DNA of 64,000 nucleotides, taken from the NCBI RefSeq assembly GCF_025833875.1, contig NZ_JAOYOD010000001.1, positions 4,473,501-4,537,500 on the forward strand, in the 5' to 3' direction. Of this stretch, positions 10,528 to 18,939 are shown piece after piece. The notes beneath the pieces are model-generated. The model ran no database searches, had not been told where the DNA came from, and saw nothing but the letters and a program-made list of their open reading frames with translations. How positions within the stretch are numbered: the first letter of the stretch is position 1; each line of letters starts with the position of its first letter. The DNA is from Reichenbachiella ulvae (GTDB lineage Bacteria > Bacteroidota > Bacteroidia > Cytophagales > Cyclobacteriaceae). The position numbers and the translations under genes are program-made.

Positions 10528-10917
10528 TTATTGATTGGGTGCGGGACTTTGTTTTCTTCTCTCTTCCATTTCTTTGCGCTGAGCTTCTGTCATTTCAGCA
10601 TAGATGGCATACTGCTCTTTGTTGAGTATATCGTACATGAGGCCATCTTTTTCGAGATTCAATGCTTCCATTTTTGTACGCATTTCGTCCCAGTTTCTGG
10701 TTTTTCGGATTTCTTCAAAGGTTTCTTCCATCGAAACAGCATATTCGTCATAGATGCCATCGATGATCATGGTTTGATCTTCTGATAGATTGTCGATTTT
10801 GCCATACAGATTTTGTTTTTCCCTCATCACTCGGTCCTTCATACTCATTCTGGGTTGTGCCATGGAGAGGAAGGCCAGGCCGAAAAAGGCGATAAAAAGT
10901 AGGATTCGTTTATTCAT
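10528..10917 (-). CDS. Small periplasmic helical protein, Spy/LTXXQ-like
   Basis: The frame is open to 10968, but the ATG at 10917 (MNKRILLFIAFFGLAFLSMA) gives a clear signal peptide and a 129-residue protein. The mature part is helical and charged, with LSEDQTMIIDGIYDEY, which resembles the LTxxQ-type motif of Spy/CpxP periplasmic chaperones, and a C-terminal EMTEAQRKEMEERRKQ helix. It is the first gene of a probable operon, 9 bp before the TonB-receptor-like barrel, so a chaperone or sensor role for that barrel is possible. The family assignment rests on one motif and overall composition. Confidence 0.6.
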   Translation of the reverse strand: MNKRILLFIAFFGLAFLSMAQPRMSMKDRVMREKQNLYGKIDNLSEDQTMIIDGIYDEYAVSMEETFEEIRKTRNWDEMRTKMEALNLEKDGLMYDILNKEQYAIYAEMTEAQRKEMEERRKQSPAPNQ

Positions 10918-11128
10918 GATATTTTCTTTTCCCTTTAGATGATAACTCATTCTCAAACTTGCGCTCATAAGAATATTTTTTTGAAGTTTTTGGAAAAGTA
11001 AAACTAGAGTTCGATTATGATGAAAATTTGAAGTCTGGGGTAGTTGGTCTACGAACTACATCCATTGAGCTAAAGCCGACATTTCTTCTTGAAAGATTAT
11101 TTAGCTTAGTAGGCAAAATAGATAACCA

Positions 11129-12265
11129 ATGAAAACTCAAATTATACCTGTGCTGCTCTTGGTCGTAGCGATCGCCTGTAGTAGCCCTAAGAAAGATATG
11201 TCCAACACTCAACCTGTAGAAACAACGGAATTAGTCAATATTATAGTCGGGACCTATACCAGCAAAGACAGCAAAGGAATCTATCGCGTAAAGTTCAACC
11301 CTGAAACAGGGGCGCTTTCTGACACCTCTCTTTTGGTAGAAACTACTGACCCATCTTATTTAGCTCAAAGCAGTGATGGAGAACAAGTCTATGCTATCAA
11401 TGCCGTAGGAGATGGAGATGTTTATGCTTTTGAATGGAATGAAGATCGATCAAAGCTGATTGAACTAAGCCATCGAAAGAGCATGGGGGATAATCCTTGC
11501 TATGTGGCGCTGAGCCCGGAGGATCAGTCACTGGCTTTGGCCAATTATGGGAGTGGAAACGTAGTTACCTATCCAGTCAATTCTGATGGTACGATTGGGG
11601 AGGCAGGTACTGCCCGACAGCACGAGGGACAGGGTGGCGATATGGATAGACAAGCCGGTCCACATGCACACTTCTCGCAGTTTTCTTCTGATGGCAAATA
11701 TTTGTATGCAGTAGACCTGGGCACGGATCAGGTGATCTACTATCCGATGGATTCTGGACGAATGGGAGAAGGTAAAGTCGCGTTACAATTGGATCCGGCA
11801 GACGGACCTCGTCATTTGGATTTTCATCCTAGCAAAGCTTTTGTCTACGTGATCAATGAGCTAAACAGCACCATTGTAGCTGCTAAAGTTTTGGAAGATG
11901 GTAGTTTCGAAAGGATAGAAAAAGTAAGTACGCTCCCAGAGGGATACGAAGGAGAAAGCTACTGCGCCGATATCCATGTGTCTAAGGATGGTAGATTCCT
12001 TTATGGCTCGAACCGTGGACATAATAGCATTGCGATATTCTCAATTGAGGAAGATGGGAAATTGAAAATGGTGGCGACCGAGTCCGTTTTTGGAAACTGG
12101 CCTAGAAACTTCACCTTGTCTCCAGACAATAAGTTTTTGTTGGTGGCAAATAAAAAGTCTGACAATATCACCGTGTTCAAACGTGATGACAAAACAGGGA
12201 TGCTGCATTTTACAGATCAGCAGATCCAGCTTTCACAACCTGTTTGTTTGGTGTTCGAAAAATAA
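11129..12265 (+). CDS. 6-phosphogluconolactonase-type beta-propeller lipoprotein (lactonase family)
   Basis: The 378-residue protein has a lipoprotein signal with C17 in VAIACSSP. A seven-bladed lactonase-type propeller follows, with the family's typical stretches: IIVGTYTSKDSKGIY near the start, GPHAHFSQFSSDGKYLYAVDLGTDQ in the middle, and GPRHLDFHPSKAFVYVINEL, EDGSFERI and NWPRNFTLSPDNKFLLVANK later. Family members hydrolyse 6-phosphogluconolactone in the pentose phosphate pathway. The lipid anchor here places it in the envelope, so the physiological lactone may be another sugar lactone. It is a single gene ending at the shared terminator 12274-12316. Confidence 0.85.
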   Translation: MKTQIIPVLLLVVAIACSSPKKDMSNTQPVETTELVNIIVGTYTSKDSKGIYRVKFNPETGALSDTSLLVETTDPSYLAQSSDGEQVYAINAVGDGDVYAFEWNEDRSKLIELSHRKSMGDNPCYVALSPEDQSLALANYGSGNVVTYPVNSDGTIGEAGTARQHEGQGGDMDRQAGPHAHFSQFSSDGKYLYAVDLGTDQVIYYPMDSGRMGEGKVALQLDPADGPRHLDFHPSKAFVYVINELNSTIVAAKVLEDGSFERIEKVSTLPEGYEGESYCADIHVSKDGRFLYGSNRGHNSIAIFSIEEDGKLKMVATESVFGNWPRNFTLSPDNKFLLVANKKSDNITVFKRDDKTGMLHFTDQQIQLSQPVCLVFEK

Positions 12266-12273
12266 AAGAAAGA

Positions 12274-12316
12274 GGCTGTCTCAAAATTCTGTTTTTTTGA
12301 AACTTTTGAGACAGCC
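12274..12316. terminator. Bidirectional rho-independent terminator between convergent genes
   Basis: A 13-bp perfect stem (GGCTGTCTCAAAA at 12274-12286, complement at 12304-12316) with a T-rich loop. It sits between the stop codons of the convergent lactonase and alcohol dehydrogenase genes and can serve both. Confidence 0.85.
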
Positions 12317-12331
12317 TTTACCAGTTTTTTC

Positions 12332-13492
12332 CTAGTAAGCCATCTCTACGATTTTTTCAACCACATCAGGTGTGATGTCACCATGCTCGCCCAACTTGGA
12401 CATACCATGCGCCTCCAGACTCTTGGCGGCTTTGCTGGCAAATCCCTGGTAATCGTCCGTGTACTCACTCAATCGAGTTTGGATTCCCATCGACTGATAG
12501 AATGACTCGGTTTTTTCAATGGCCTTTTTCGCCTTTTCTTCCACAGTTCCTTCAGAGATATTCCAAACGCGCTCGGCATATTGTGCCAGCTTTTCTTTCT
12601 TCTTGTCAAACTGATATTCGTAGGCACTAGGCAAAATGATAGCCAATGTACGTGCATGGTCTACGCCATAGTGGGCGGTGATCTCATGAGCGATCATATG
12701 AACTGACCAATCCGTCGGCACCCCTTTTTGGATCAAACCATTCAGTGCCATGGTACAGCACCACATGAAATTGGCAGCTACGTCATAGTTGCTCGGATCT
12801 TTCATGATCCTGGGAGCCACTTCGATCAACGTCTGCAGAATGGATTCCGAAATGCGATCCTGCAGATGTGCCTCAGTGGGGTAGGTCATGTATTGCTCTA
12901 GTACATGGGTATAAGCATCGGCCACCCCATTGGCCAACTGACGTTCCGGGATGCTTGCCACTACTGACGGATCACAAATGGAAAATTGAGGAAACAGTCC
13001 TGGCCCACCCATTGGTAGCTTCTCATTGGTTTCCTTGCGACTGACTACCGCGCCACTGTTCATCTCGCTACCTGTGGCAGGCAGCGTTAGTACCGTGCCG
13101 AAGGGAAGTCCTTTGGTGGTTCTGATTCTGTTCGCGAGAATGTCCCATGGACTGTCGCCTTCATAGAGTGCTGCTGAAGATAAGAACTTGGTGCCGTCGA
13201 TTACCGAGCCACCCCCTACAGCCAGCATAAAATCTATCTTTTCTTTTTTGATTACATCCAGTGCCTTGATGAGCGTGCTGTATTCTGGATTGGCCTCAAT
13301 ACCTGCAAACTCGATCACTTCAAATTTTGAAAGAGCCGCTATTACCTGTTCGTAGACACCATTGGTTTTGATACTGCCCCCACCATAGAGCATCAATACT
13401 TTGCTCCCTTCAGGTATCAGGTTCGATATTTTTTTGATTTGGTCTTTTCCAAAGACCAGATTAGTTGGATTATAAAGTTCAAAATTTCTCAT
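12332..13492 (-). CDS. Iron-containing alcohol dehydrogenase, YqhD/butanol dehydrogenase type
   Basis: The 386-residue cytoplasmic enzyme has the group III alcohol dehydrogenase fold. Its N-terminus is MRNFELYNPTNLVFGKDQ and a GGGS nucleotide motif sits near residue 38. The cofactor site includes LAVGGGSVIDGTKF near residue 91. Metal ligands are expected in DAYTHVLEQYMT (Asp and His) and in the later MIAHEITAHYGVDHA region (two His). Members reduce short-chain aldehydes with NADPH, often for aldehyde detoxification. A butanol dehydrogenase role would fit butyryl-CoA metabolism, but icmF lies 7 kb away and no direct link is shown. It is monocistronic, with terminators on both sides. Confidence 0.88.
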   Translation of the reverse strand: MRNFELYNPTNLVFGKDQIKKISNLIPEGSKVLMLYGGGSIKTNGVYEQVIAALSKFEVIEFAGIEANPEYSTLIKALDVIKKEKIDFMLAVGGGSVIDGTKFLSSAALYEGDSPWDILANRIRTTKGLPFGTVLTLPATGSEMNSGAVVSRKETNEKLPMGGPGLFPQFSICDPSVVASIPERQLANGVADAYTHVLEQYMTYPTEAHLQDRISESILQTLIEVAPRIMKDPSNYDVAANFMWCCTMALNGLIQKGVPTDWSVHMIAHEITAHYGVDHARTLAIILPSAYEYQFDKKKEKLAQYAERVWNISEGTVEEKAKKAIEKTESFYQSMGIQTRLSEYTDDYQGFASKAAKSLEAHGMSKLGEHGDITPDVVEKIVEMAY

Positions 13493-13575
13493 ATCTCGGT
13501 TTGTTATCTATCATTTTAGAACTGATCTGCACATCAAAGGTTTCTATAATTTTTTGTTTTTTCTGAGTCATAAAA

Positions 13576-13602
13576 AAACCCAGACTTTTAAAGCCTGGGT
13601 TT
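13576..13602 (-). terminator. Rho-independent terminator of the secreted-protein gene at 13625-14227
   Basis: An 8-bp GC-rich stem (AAACCCAG at 13576-13583, CTGGGTTT at 13595-13602) with flanking A and T runs, 23 bases past the stop codon on the minus strand. Confidence 0.75.
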
Positions 13603-13624
13603 GAGATTTTTGGTTCTGAAAAAA

Positions 13625-14227
13625 TCAGTAAACTTTTTTGTCTAGGTATCCGCCTAGTGTTTTTCCTGTTTTCTCAAATGATTCAGAAATTCTGTAAGAA
13701 GCGTCAAAATCATAGCCTCCTGCGCCTTGTCCTGGAGCCATTTCCAGATCGATAACTGCGATCTCCTGTCCATCCGCGACGAAGGTAGCTGTCATACTTA
13801 CGTATGCGGGTCTTCTCATTACCCCAACGTTGAATCCTGGATCCAAATAATAAACGTCCATTTTCAAAGTACAATCTGCATCAGCGTTGTCTCTTGTTCC
13901 AGACACTCCTGCTTTGGTTAATTGATCGTTGAAAAGTGTTTCGAACTTTTCGAAGAATTTACCTCCTTCTTTGTTTTCGTTCCAGGTGGCAACCCAGGCA
14001 TCCCCAGTTCCAGCCTCATCGGCATTTTTTTCAGTTCTCTTTTCTTCCAGATATTCTTCTTCTGTTTTTTTCCCTACCATCAAATCTTCATGGTAGGTAT
14101 ACTCCATGTTGTATGATTTGAATGAAGATAAGTCTTTAACGTTTCCAGATTTCACTTTTAGTTTCTGGGCGCTAGCACTACCTACGAATACCATCAGGGC
14201 AGCAATTAGTAATAGTCTAAGGTTCAT
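13625..14227 (-). CDS. Secreted protein of unknown function
   Basis: The 200-residue protein has a signal peptide (MNLRLLLIAALMVFVGSASAQ). The mature part is charged in its first half (EEEYLEEKRTEKNADEAG) and then gives a predicted alpha/beta region with CTLKMDVYYLDPGFNVGVMR and ISESFEKTGKTLGGYLDKKVY. I do not recognise the family. The layout, in which a signal peptide is followed by a domain with a late AYVSMTATFVADGQEIAVIDLE strand pair, recalls small Bacteroidota lipoprotein-like families that bind partners in the periplasm. It is monocistronic, followed by its own terminator. Confidence 0.65.
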   Translation of the reverse strand: MNLRLLLIAALMVFVGSASAQKLKVKSGNVKDLSSFKSYNMEYTYHEDLMVGKKTEEEYLEEKRTEKNADEAGTGDAWVATWNENKEGGKFFEKFETLFNDQLTKAGVSGTRDNADADCTLKMDVYYLDPGFNVGVMRRPAYVSMTATFVADGQEIAVIDLEMAPGQGAGGYDFDASYRISESFEKTGKTLGGYLDKKVY

Positions 14228-14432
14228 ATATGTGATTTTTATTAATTGTTAATGGCATACAAATTACAAAATGATTCATTGATTGAAGAAGCTTTTCTAG
14301 TAAAAAATTGAAGCCCCATTTGTTATGGATTTTGGCAAATCCCTACTCATAGTGATTCGATTCACTAGGCATAGCGATTGATTAGCAAGGTTTTACGATC
14401 GATGTTTGTATCCTATTGATTCCATTTTAGAT

Positions 14433-14753
14433 ATGAGCAAATGCAAACCGATAATATTATCTCAAGGGCCTCAATACTGTGTAAGTCAGTGTGAAGATTG
14501 TCAGCGAGTAGGGCTTCATTATCATCATCTGATGATTGGGTTTGAATTACGAGAGTTTCGCCAATTTACCAAACAGTATTTGGCGCTACCACTGGATCGG
14601 CACTTGATGCTTTTTCCTGATGGAAGTGAGCGTATCATACTTAATACACCTCATCCTGATATTCAACTGAACCTCACACGTCAGGAATTCAATCAATTAG
14701 CTGACTTACTCCAACAAGCAAGATTGATGCTGGATGTCAGGGAGTTGATTTAA
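14433..14753 (+). CDS. Small Cys/His-bearing conserved protein, function unknown
   Basis: The frame is open from 14406, but the ATG at 14433 (MSKCKPIIL) fits the likely conserved start better and gives 106 residues. It carries C4, then C16-x3-C20-x2-C23, followed by HYHH at 29-32, a possible metal or FeS site. The C-terminal half is a predicted helix-strand domain (LTRQEFNQLADLLQQARLML). Small Bacteroidota proteins of this layout are usually annotated as hypothetical. It has no signal peptide and stands alone between divergent and convergent neighbours. The metal-binding idea is inferred only from residue spacing. Confidence 0.6.
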   Translation: MSKCKPIILSQGPQYCVSQCEDCQRVGLHYHHLMIGFELREFRQFTKQYLALPLDRHLMLFPDGSERIILNTPHPDIQLNLTRQEFNQLADLLQQARLMLDVRELI

Positions 14754-14879
14754 CCCGGAAAATGCACTAGAGTTATTGAGAACATCTTCTTTTCGGAATA
14801 GTTCAATCGATTTTACCAAAACCAATTCCTAATAACTATTTACTCCTGCTTTAGCTAATGCATAAGGCAGGTTCAATTT

Positions 14880-15464
14880 TCAAAAGTCCTTTTCCATCAG
14901 TTGTTTTCTGATGCGGCTCAGGGACTGGGGCTTGATGCCCAGATAGGAGGCTACCAAATGCTGCGGAATCTGATGAATGATTTCACTGTTATTAGTGACC
15001 AGATCTAGATAGCGTTGCTCTGCGCTGGTACTGTAGATTCTGGAGATCCTTTTGAGCGTACTTACATAGCCGTTTTGAATCAGTAGTCTAAAGAATCGCT
15101 CTAGTGTGGGTATCTCAAAACAGGCTTCTTCAAATGCCTCTCTACTGAGCAGTATGACCTCACTGGTTTCTATGGCTATGATGTCGTAGGAGCTAGGCTC
15201 CCCGGCAAATAGACTGAACAGATCGGTGATCCAATGATTTTGCAATCCGATCTGAATCACATGCTTTTCACCTTTTTCATCTATAGATAGGGTGCAAATG
15301 ACCCCTTCCTGAACGAAGGCCATGTATTTGGCTGTTTCGCCACGTCGGAGCAGGGTTTCATTTTTTTCGAGTCGACGAGTCTTGAGATATTTTTGGAATC
15401 GTTCGAATTCCTCTTCGGTGATTTTCGTTTTTGATTTTAGGTTATCAAAAAGTAATTGGGACAT
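14880..15464 (-). CDS. Crp/Fnr-family transcriptional regulator
   Basis: The 194-residue protein has an N-terminal cyclic-nucleotide-binding-type beta roll (about 20-115: LEKNETLLRRGETAKYMAFV, then VQEGVICTLSIDEKGEKHVI). A dimer helix and a C-terminal winged helix follow, with IPQHLVASYLGIKPQSLSRI at about 164-183 as the recognition region. No Fnr-type cysteine cluster is seen, so an oxygen-sensing FeS role is unlikely. The ligand is unknown. In this Bacteroidota group (Crp/Fnr proteins with a YLG(I/V)xxxSLSRIR helix) neighbours are often the targets; the closest gene upstream is the metallo-beta-lactamase lipoprotein at 15554-17155 in the same direction. Confidence 0.88.
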   Translation of the reverse strand: MSQLLFDNLKSKTKITEEEFERFQKYLKTRRLEKNETLLRRGETAKYMAFVQEGVICTLSIDEKGEKHVIQIGLQNHWITDLFSLFAGEPSSYDIIAIETSEVILLSREAFEEACFEIPTLERFFRLLIQNGYVSTLKRISRIYSTSAEQRYLDLVTNNSEIIHQIPQHLVASYLGIKPQSLSRIRKQLMEKDF

Positions 15465-15499
15465 AGTCTAAATCATGCTAGTGTACCCCAAAATTACAA

Positions 15500-15527
15500 A
15501 AAGAGGCTACCCATCAGCAGCCTCTTT
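15500..15527 (-). terminator. Rho-independent terminator of the MBL-fold lipoprotein gene
   Basis: A 9-bp stem (AAAGAGGCT at 15500-15508, AGCCTCTTT at 15519-15527) lies between the MBL gene stop codon and the Crp-type gene start. This suggests the two are separate transcripts. Confidence 0.75.
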
Positions 15528-15553
15528 GTCAGAATTTATAGATGCTTAACCCC

Positions 15554-17155
15554 TTATCGGTCAGCCAGCATGTGCAGTTCCTCGATATTAGTACTGCCAC
15601 CATGTACAGTTAGGAGCGTCTCTACCTCTATTCCTTGCTCAGCGATGAAGTCTCTCAGTAATTGGGCTCTTTCGCGGAGGATGTCTTGCGTACCTTCAGA
15701 GTAGTAATCGTACCCATAGTAGAGACCCGCATTGAATATGTCGCCTACATATAGCGCTTTGATCGCATCAAAATAGAATACGAGCATGTCCTCTGTATGT
15801 GGCGTTTGAAGAGGGAGGGCCTGAAAAGCTCCTTCTATACTTGAAGCTTGTGAGATGCCATGGATCATGATGTCTTGCAAATCAAGACCCATCAAGCTGT
15901 GATCTGCGCTAAGAACCTCTTCTATGAATGGTATAGCGCTGGCGCCTATGTATAGGTCGGCCCCTTGTTCGGCAAAATAGGAGAAGCCACCAAAGTGATC
16001 CATGTGGTGATGGGTAGCCGCTACTGCTATGATTTCCTGATTGGGAAAAGTAGCTTTGATCTTGTCTGCTACTGCCTGTGATCTGCGTGGGTTCAAGGCG
16101 GGCTCTATCAGTACGATTCCGTTTTCGGTCTCCACTGCCAGCACGACATAGGCCAGTTCGGCACCACCAGAGATCAGATGAACGTTCGCGCCTACTTCAG
16201 AGATTTGTACTTCGTCCATTGGGAGATCCTGAGAGAATCCAAAGGAGAACATTCTATGATACCACTGCGAAGATAAGATGCCATATCTGCCTTGCTCCTC
16301 GTCATAGCTGCCCTCGGCGTGAGGTACGAAAGTCTCTGAGTCTATGCTAGGGTTGGTACTTACTTCGCTCAGGGTTTCCGTTCTGATCAGGTCATCACCC
16401 AGGTAGTAGTCCAGCTGTGTGGGGTAGTAGACAGACTTCTCGACCTTTTTCCAATCAGAGTATCGAACCTCAAAAGTCACATTGCCTAACAAAAAGTCTG
16501 CTTCTACAGTAGAGGCATGGGTTGGCAGCAGAGTTTCCTCATCGATATGAACTTTGATTTCAGGCAAGTCTGCTCCCTGACTCAGGCTGAAGCTCTGGTC
16601 CAGTGATGATTGTTTGGGTTCATTTTGCAGTGCTTTGATCAACTCTAGTGGATTGGACATGATTTCGGTTTTCAGGATAGCCTCCAGACGAGAAGAGTAG
16701 AGAGCAGCGGCGGCATCAAAGCCAAAAAATCGACTGCCCAGGCCATGTGCTCCTTCTATGGAACCGTTTTGGTCATCGATGATTACTGTCGATGTACCGT
16801 TGTAGGGAAAGGGGTAGATAAACTCCTGCGTCCATTCGTAGAGCAGCTGTCTGTGGTTGAGGGAGGTCAGTGCCTTGTATTTGAATGTGGCAGACACATG
16901 ATCGTAAGACTGGATCTCCTCGCCCTCCTGATGAGGCTCGATAAATTGCCCTTCGGCCTGGTAAGCCATGTGAGTGATCTGCTCCAGGACCTGAGCGCCT
17001 CCTACGGCCTGTACTACCTGCTGCAGCGCAATGTTTTTGGATTCGAAATCTTCCTCCTCACAAGCGGAGAATATCGTAGCAATACCCAAAAGGATGCCTG
17101 CGAATAGGGTTAGTGAGCTTTTTGTTCGTCGGTTTGTTCTTTCTATGTGATACAT
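15554..17155 (-). CDS. Metallo-beta-lactamase-fold lipoprotein with large N-terminal domain
   Basis: The frame begins at 17197, but the ATG at 17155 (MYHIERTNRR) puts the lipobox (FSACEEE, C32) at a normal distance and gives 533 residues. The N-terminal 290 or so residues form a beta-rich domain I do not recognise. The C-terminal domain is a metallo-beta-lactamase fold with H382-x-H384-x-D386-H387 (HHHMDH), a later PHTEDM histidine, a GDIFNAG aspartate and a TVHGG histidine. All expected metal ligands are present, so it is probably an active hydrolase on the outer face of a membrane. The substrate is unknown; lactones, phosphoesters and thioesters are all possible for this fold. Confidence 0.82.
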   Translation of the reverse strand: MYHIERTNRRTKSSLTLFAGILLGIATIFSACEEEDFESKNIALQQVVQAVGGAQVLEQITHMAYQAEGQFIEPHQEGEEIQSYDHVSATFKYKALTSLNHRQLLYEWTQEFIYPFPYNGTSTVIIDDQNGSIEGAHGLGSRFFGFDAAAALYSSRLEAILKTEIMSNPLELIKALQNEPKQSSLDQSFSLSQGADLPEIKVHIDEETLLPTHASTVEADFLLGNVTFEVRYSDWKKVEKSVYYPTQLDYYLGDDLIRTETLSEVSTNPSIDSETFVPHAEGSYDEEQGRYGILSSQWYHRMFSFGFSQDLPMDEVQISEVGANVHLISGGAELAYVVLAVETENGIVLIEPALNPRRSQAVADKIKATFPNQEIIAVAATHHHMDHFGGFSYFAEQGADLYIGASAIPFIEEVLSADHSLMGLDLQDIMIHGISQASSIEGAFQALPLQTPHTEDMLVFYFDAIKALYVGDIFNAGLYYGYDYYSEGTQDILRERAQLLRDFIAEQGIEVETLLTVHGGSTNIEELHMLADR

Positions 17156-17282
17156 GTTATTGTGTGTTTGATCGTTTGAATAATGATTATGACACAAAAC
17201 TGCTCTTCCCCAGATCGGGAAACATTCACATAGGTTAACTAAGGAAAAAAGTATAGTTTTTTTCAGGTATGGATCAAAACAG

Positions 17283-17319
17283 AAAACCCAGATGGTCGAT
17301 ATTGACTCATCTGGGTTTT
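17283..17319 (-). terminator. Rho-independent terminator of the DUF2892-like gene
   Basis: A 12-bp perfect stem (AAAACCCAGATG at 17283-17294, complement at 17308-17319) on the minus-strand 3' side of the gene at 17367-17654. Confidence 0.8.
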
Positions 17320-17366
17320 GAGGTAGTGTCGGTTGTACAGGATAGTTCCTGGCCTATATCCTTCTT

Positions 17367-17654
17367 TTAAGAGCAGGAGCTTGTTGTGCATAGCTCTTTA
17401 GATGGCGAAGTTTTTTTGGGTTGAGTGGGCAGTGAGCATTTTCCTGTCAGATGGTAGATGAAACATTTGCCTGAAAAGCCTGATACCACCATGATCATGG
17501 CGGCAATATTCAAAACGGTTTCTAATGGACCACTAATGACACCTGTGAGTGAAAGAAGAGGTTCTGAAAGTCCTGCCACTAGTCTCAAGCCCCGGTCAGT
17601 GCCGTTCATGTTTTGAGCAAAGCTATAGGTGAGGGATTCGATCAGTTTGTTCAT
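17367..17654 (-). CDS. Small DUF2892/YgaP-like membrane protein
   Basis: The 95-residue protein shows the pattern of DUF2892 inner-membrane proteins: an amphipathic N-terminus with a GTDRGLRLVAGL stretch, two hydrophobic segments (about 28-45 and 47-62, LETVLNIAAMIMVVSGFSGK) and a Cys after the second (GKCFIYHLTGKC). The last 20 residues are Lys, Ser and Cys rich. Related domains are fused to rhodanese in YgaP, and stand-alone copies have unclear roles. It is monocistronic. Starts other than the ATG at 17654 are possible, but this one suits the domain. Confidence 0.65.
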   Translation of the reverse strand: MNKLIESLTYSFAQNMNGTDRGLRLVAGLSEPLLSLTGVISGPLETVLNIAAMIMVVSGFSGKCFIYHLTGKCSLPTQPKKTSPSKELCTTSSCS

Positions 17655-18141
17655 GTTCAGTTTGATAGTGTGATCGGGAAAACGTGGGTTTTACACTGGG
17701 AGTTGATAAAAGGTATAAATACAGTTGTAAATGTCTGTTTTCGGCAAATCCTATACTTTGAACCTTTTTGTCTAAACCCCGCTGAAGCAAGCTTGTAGCT
17801 TATGCCGTACATTCCACAAATCACCTCTGCATTTTGATCCAGTTCAAAGTGGTTTTGTGAGTGAACCAGAACTTTGGAAAATAGCAGTGCGATAGATTGT
17901 GCTGGAATAAAAGGGCTACTAGAGATAGACTATATTTGACTGTGGTATGACGAAGGTACGAGCTACAAGCTCTCACTAGCAGGGTAATGGAAGTGGAGCT
18001 ACGATGAAGGCATTGTAAATGCCATAAAGATGTGGTCGCATTCGGAAATGCGACCGAGCGGGAAGAGGAGAACCAAACGGATGGCCTGATCGAATTAATA
18101 AGACAATAGCTATTAATCAAGCTATTAAATAGAATGAAGTT
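17655..18141. other. 487-bp gene-free stretch with REP-like hairpins
   Basis: No convincing gene is seen. Three close inverted repeats stand out. GAGCT-aca-AGCTC lies at 17960-17972. GGCATT-gta-AATGCC lies at 18009-18023. GGTCGCATT-cgga-AATGCGACC lies at 18034-18055. The last shares its GGTC/GACC clamp with the inverted repeats around the nearby RAYT gene. A 99-codon minus frame here looks non-coding. Confidence 0.6.
17950..18056. repeat. Cluster of three REP-like hairpins
   Basis: Three perfect stems of 5, 6 and 9 bp lie within about 100 bp, with loops of 3, 3 and 4 bases. They resemble repetitive extragenic palindromes of the kind recognised by RAYT transposases. A RAYT gene lies 900 bp away. 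Genome-wide copy number cannot be seen from this window. Confidence 0.5.
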
Positions 18142-18840
18142 ATGAAAAAAACATTTCTTTTATTGAATGTGTGGTTAATACCATTTTTTGCCAGCGCTCA
18201 AGAAAAACCTTTGAACTGTATGCAGGGAATTTGGAAGGTATATTATGATGAACCAATTCAAAAAGGATTCTCCGTTCAAAAGGATTATAAGGTAGTTTCC
18301 ATTGGTTATTTGGAAAATGTTGGTAACTATACTCCTAGCGTGAGGGAGTTGTTTGCCGGTTTTTTGGATTTTGACCCAAATGATACAGGTAGAGTTAACT
18401 ATGCTGATTTAAAACCTGAAGGTCCGTACTATGTGGAGCTTTTGGAAAGTGATATGAGCCCAGATAGTGTATTTACTTCAAATTATTTTCTTACTCCAGA
18501 CTACGAAGGTTGTGACAGTGAAGGGCTATACATACAAGCTCGCCATATGATAGAGTATGGCCGTCTGGAGAGGCTGCCCAGTAAGGCCATTCGCTACCTC
18601 TATGAAGCAGGTAAAGAACGGGAGCGTAATTATATCTCAGAATACCTGGATACTAAGGCTGCCCAAGTGAAAGTTGATTAATGTGTTATTTACTCTGCTC
18701 CTGAAGTCCCTACCAAAATGTTTATGATTTCAGGTGATGTACCTACCATATTAGAAGAAAAAGGAGATTGGCTCAGGTTTGAATTTTTAGGAACCAGACT
18801 TGTCACAGGGTGGATAAAAAAGGCAGATGTAAATTTTTAG
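18142..18840 (+). pseudogene. Secreted protein with SH3-like tail, interrupted by an in-frame TAA
   Basis: The first ORF (18142-18681, 179 residues) has a signal peptide (MKKTFLLLNVWLIPFFASAQ) and an unknown domain. A TAA stop lies at 18679-18681. Directly after it the same frame stays open to a TAG at 18838-18840 and encodes a convincing SH3-like domain, including VIYSAPEVPTKMFMISGD and LEEKGDWLRFEFLG, ending GWIKKADVNF. The full reading would be 232 residues. One base change (TAA from AAA, for example) could explain the split. Either it is a fresh pseudogene or the short form is still made. A sequencing error is the main alternative. Confidence 0.7.
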
Positions 18841-18853
18841 AAGTCAATTCCCC

Positions 18854-18882
18854 CTGGTCGTAGCGTCCGCTAAGACCCAAAA
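18854..18882 (+). repeat. Left 29-bp inverted REP arm of the RAYT unit
   Basis: Exact inverted match to 19531-19559. Internally palindromic around AGCGTCCGCT. Confidence 0.8.
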
Positions 18883-18939
18883 TGTAGAAGGGCGCCTGCC
18901 CGATGTTGGTGTTTTACAGGATGTGACTATCTTGTACAC

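Noticed and set aside
17821..18120. 99-codon minus-strand frame
   Set aside because: Composition is low-quality (Ser/His/Cys rich, no motif), and it lies over REP-like hairpins. It is more likely noncoding.
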